A stretch of DNA of 43,369 nucleotides from Planctomycetaceae bacterium (GTDB lineage: Bacteria > Planctomycetota > Planctomycetia > Pirellulales > Pirellulaceae), in assembly GCA_027487485.1 (NCBI GenBank), contig JAIYDN010000094.1, positions 1 through 43,369 of the forward strand, in the 5' to 3' direction. The notes under the pieces were generated by a model, which was not told the DNA's origin, did no database searches, and saw only the letters and a list, made by a program, of their open reading frames with translations. Position numbers and translations under genes: made by a program. Shown here one piece after another: positions 42,401 to 43,369 of the stretch. Numbering within the stretch: the first letter of the stretch is position 1; the number at the start of each line of letters is the position of its first letter.

Positions 42401-43369
42401 GCCCGGTGAATCGGCGAGAGACAGGTCCATCGGACCGTCAATCAACAAAACCGATGTGCCTGCTCCAGTATCAAGGCCAGATTGAGTGATTGAATCACGG
42501 GACTGAATCGATAACGATGCCACTTGGGACCCATCCAAATGCGTACCACTGTCTTCCGAGAGACTAACGGCTTGCCCAACGAATCCCACTGAGCCAAAGT
42601 TGGCCATGCCTTGTGAACTAATGTCAATCGAACCGGTTGCGGTGAATAGAGTCTTACCAAGAATTGCAATCTGATCGCTTGCGTTGTCTGCCAGCAAAAT
42701 GAAGGTCCCGGCGGTTGTGTTCAAGGTGCCTGCTTGGATGTTGGCTCCGGCGATGTCAGTGATCGAACCTGAACTGGTAACGACCAAGCTACCAGCGGTT
42801 TGAATGTTGGCGAGCGAAGTGTTTGCATCTTCGAAGAGGGAGATGCTGGTTCCGCTTGCCGTGACGTCTCCTAGTGAGACTGATCCAGGACTGGCGATTG
42901 TGACACTACCGGCGGTTGCAGTCGCGGAGACAGCGCCTGATATGTTCAGTACGTCGGTTGCATTGTCTGCTAGCAAGATAAACGTTGCAGCGGTTGCGTT
43001 CCAAGTTGCCGCTTGGATGTTGGCTCCGGCGATGTCGTTGATCGAATCTGAACTGGTAACAACCAGGCTACCAGAAGTTTGAATATTGGCGAGCGAAGTG
43101 TTTGCGTCTTCGAAGAGCGTGATGCTGGTTCCACTTGCAGTGATGTCACCTAATGAGACTGATCCAGGACTAGCGATTGTGACGCTGCCAGCGGTTGCTA
43201 TCAATGAGACGGTACCTGAGACGTTTAGTACGTCGGTTGCATTGTCCGCCAGCAAGATAAACGTTGCAGCGGTTGCGTTCCAAGTTGCCGCTTGGATGTT
43301 GGCTCCGGCGATGTCGGTGATCGAACCTGAACTGGTAACGACCAAGCTACCAGGAGTTTGAAGACTGGC
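39479..43369 (-). CDS. Giant repeat-rich surface protein (partial, N-terminus off right edge)
   Basis: The reverse frame enters from the window edge and runs about 1296 residues to a TAA at 39479-39481; the true start lies outside. At the edge side are tandem ~94-residue beta-repeats (SGSITDIAGANIQAATWNATAATFILLADN.. and VTIASPGSVSLGDITASGTSITLFEDANTSLANIQT), typical of filamentous-haemagglutinin/beta-helix-type surface proteins. The middle has further ASSSI-type beta repeats, and the C-terminal third shows charged helical parts. The extreme end has a short hydrophobic stretch (about 39562-39606) followed by a basic tail KDQAHRFGKIARRIRKA, possibly a membrane anchor. The product is probably a very large adhesin-like envelope protein; length and signal cannot be judged here. 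Overlap with the kinase start suggests the two are made together. Confidence 0.85.
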   Translation of the reverse strand, partial: ASLQTPGSLVVTSSGSITDIAGANIQAATWNATAATFILLADNATDVLNVSGTVSLIATAGSVTIASPGSVSLGDITASGTSITLFEDANTSLANIQTSGSLVVTSSDSINDIAGANIQAATWNATAATFILLADNATDVLNISGAVSATATAGSVTIASPGSVSLGDVTASGTSISLFEDANTSLANIQTAGSLVVTSSGSITDIAGANIQAGTLNTTAGTFILLADNASDQIAILGKTLFTATGSIDISSQGMANFGSVGFVGQAVSLSEDSGTHLDGSQVASLSIQSRDSITQSGLDTGAGTSVLLIDGPMDLSLADSPGYVDLIRASSDPTLNTSVGRLLDNRIHGVVTADGIDGNFALRNASSQARIGLLDGRFQDLTLWHTSNSIALVDQEYKVDGNFIAIAGVDVSLASPFANNPIDRIVAPLATITDSASRIHVQGNANFLASGSIGLSDQIDEQLRVSSGVTSLVSLGGSRILLGDSGTVILSTVGASSSSISGGQEGDVDLRLDSSVLLTNPTMPRPDGRILDFTTANLNLDVQGNLGTTPGTRMDIAGNFTGVADRSINIANSSLEILRVDGTTNLSSTSGSIRMGQSGTLQLQDVTWSANAGSIEVGGQGDTSIGLIEAYALQISIQEDRDMLVAAAIAPIQISLSSTSSIVNTQAYDPTGRQGIATNLLMLDAGTFAHLGPVSVNDLQASVQANGRLSENGLFVLNTLADRIGQSYLDSVNQNLPSGITVSDQLLSGETLTELRMRASFIQTYARDYGLFIQNDRLLTVHGIDSTGDGVRIYVETVGTNDLVLEGAVVQQFTNQDPGGIVLIAGGQVVIGPQGGVQIQSAVSDASTVRSVLQAKLVASAFDAGQGPIGYQSTRDVLYSSDAFADSGTQNVLQRVSTQFGVASEAGFQTLIRYADGTSQLFDENQKLDASLRSGLPGSLRPGTIEAHVATQGDAAVTERAIPFEDTFLGSQQTMPTTAIFRRSAEFFIFEQGGQSDATVVRIDVIPIADPVNGVLAPGRKISLPMPTEIVITPTILVEPTRDAILTPTNYLINISDVEPSILSDAKFEVFIVKVGFDDADRDGQPSDRELPARSEIQIVKILESRLENLNEAIAEKSTELSMTLKAGEPKMQTQEIKSNQVPTPNQIQSWIDEYRDDPSKPSGAYAVVLIDSVSGAKVLKVFAVRDFESQSPQDQGSSVNDASPTPLQPITPEVDDQPAPKKAVLDENKSTSRMPTEDVLTKLAEYESETHDATALSLAAGSILIATKDQAHRFGKIARRIRKACLPGTGIPHE
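42528..43367 (-). repeat. Near-identical 282-bp tandem coding repeats
   Basis: Units at about 43086-43367 and 42804-43085 are offset by exactly 282 bases and very similar, with identical stretches of more than 60 bases; a third, more diverged unit lies at about 42528-42803. The period is 94 codons and keeps frame. More copies probably continue past the window edge. Confidence 0.8.

Noticed and set aside
42528-43369. Right-edge repeats as a CRISPR array
   Set aside because: The period is 282 bases, the frame stays open through the repeats, and there are no short repeat-spacer units.
1-43369. tRNA, rRNA, insertion sequence or prophage genes
   Set aside because: None was recognised by eye on either strand; small RNAs without strong sequence signatures could still be missed.

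Overview
The window looks like chromosome from a planctomycete, most likely a Pirellulaceae relative (Rhodopirellula/Pirellula type). The evidence is a combination of families typical of that phylum: DUF1559 pseudopilin-like proteins with an H-X9-DG end, a PSCyt1/DUF1549/DUF1553 cytochrome paired with a DUF1501 Tat protein, secreted proteins carrying the LExLExRxLMA-type planctomycete N-terminal signal, a dockerin, and a giant Ser/Thr kinase fused to beta-propeller repeats. Base composition is moderate (near 50% GC by eye). I see no tRNA, rRNA, CRISPR array, insertion sequence or phage gene. The assignment is inference from gene content; no search was run.

Layout, left to right. (1) 1-5039, minus: the N-terminal ~1680 residues of a giant secreted modular protein that runs off the left edge. 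It has three ~440-residue modules (Ig-like, jelly-roll-like segment, Calx-beta-like), then a lamin-tail domain. (2) 5040-5640: a 600-base spacer with a perfect 15-bp inverted repeat that resembles a dispersed intergenic element. (3) 5641-8184: two head-to-head 2OG-Fe(II) oxygenases of the same family, the second followed by a sulfotransferase-like gene. (4) 8181-12756, minus: a secreted two-gene phosphoesterase operon (LamG + purple-acid-phosphatase-like, then beta-propeller + PF04185 phosphoesterase). (5) 12971-14553, minus: a small lipoprotein followed by a DUF1559 protein. (6) 14891-18370, plus: a DUF2071/YqjF gene and a large SDR-DUF2867-membrane fusion. (7) 18431-21605, plus: a YtrA-type GntR regulator, ABC ATPase, ABC permease and acyltransferase-3 in one tightly packed operon, with an unusually clear promoter that predicts a leaderless transcript. 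(8) 21898-26987, plus: a CAP-domain/dockerin secreted protein, then GT2 glycosyltransferase, methyltransferase and asparagine synthase. (9) 27031-29051, minus: a hypothetical protein and an SGNH hydrolase. (10) 29278-34271, plus: the DUF1549/DUF1553 plus DUF1501 pair. (11) 34264-39486, minus: the kinase, whose start codon overlaps the stop of (12), a giant repeat-rich surface protein that enters from the right edge with near-identical 282-bp tandem repeats.

The genes do not form one pathway. Themes are cell-surface and secreted biology (two giant modular proteins, CAP/dockerin protein, secreted phosphatases, secreted SGNH hydrolase, Tat-exported DUF1501 protein) and signalling. The most distinctive arrangements are the translational coupling of a giant surface protein to a transmembrane kinase-propeller, the paired oxygenases with a sulfotransferase-like protein, the SDR-membrane fusion, and the leaderless self-regulated ABC operon. 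Two converging gene pairs overlap at their stop codons, leaving no room for intergenic terminators.
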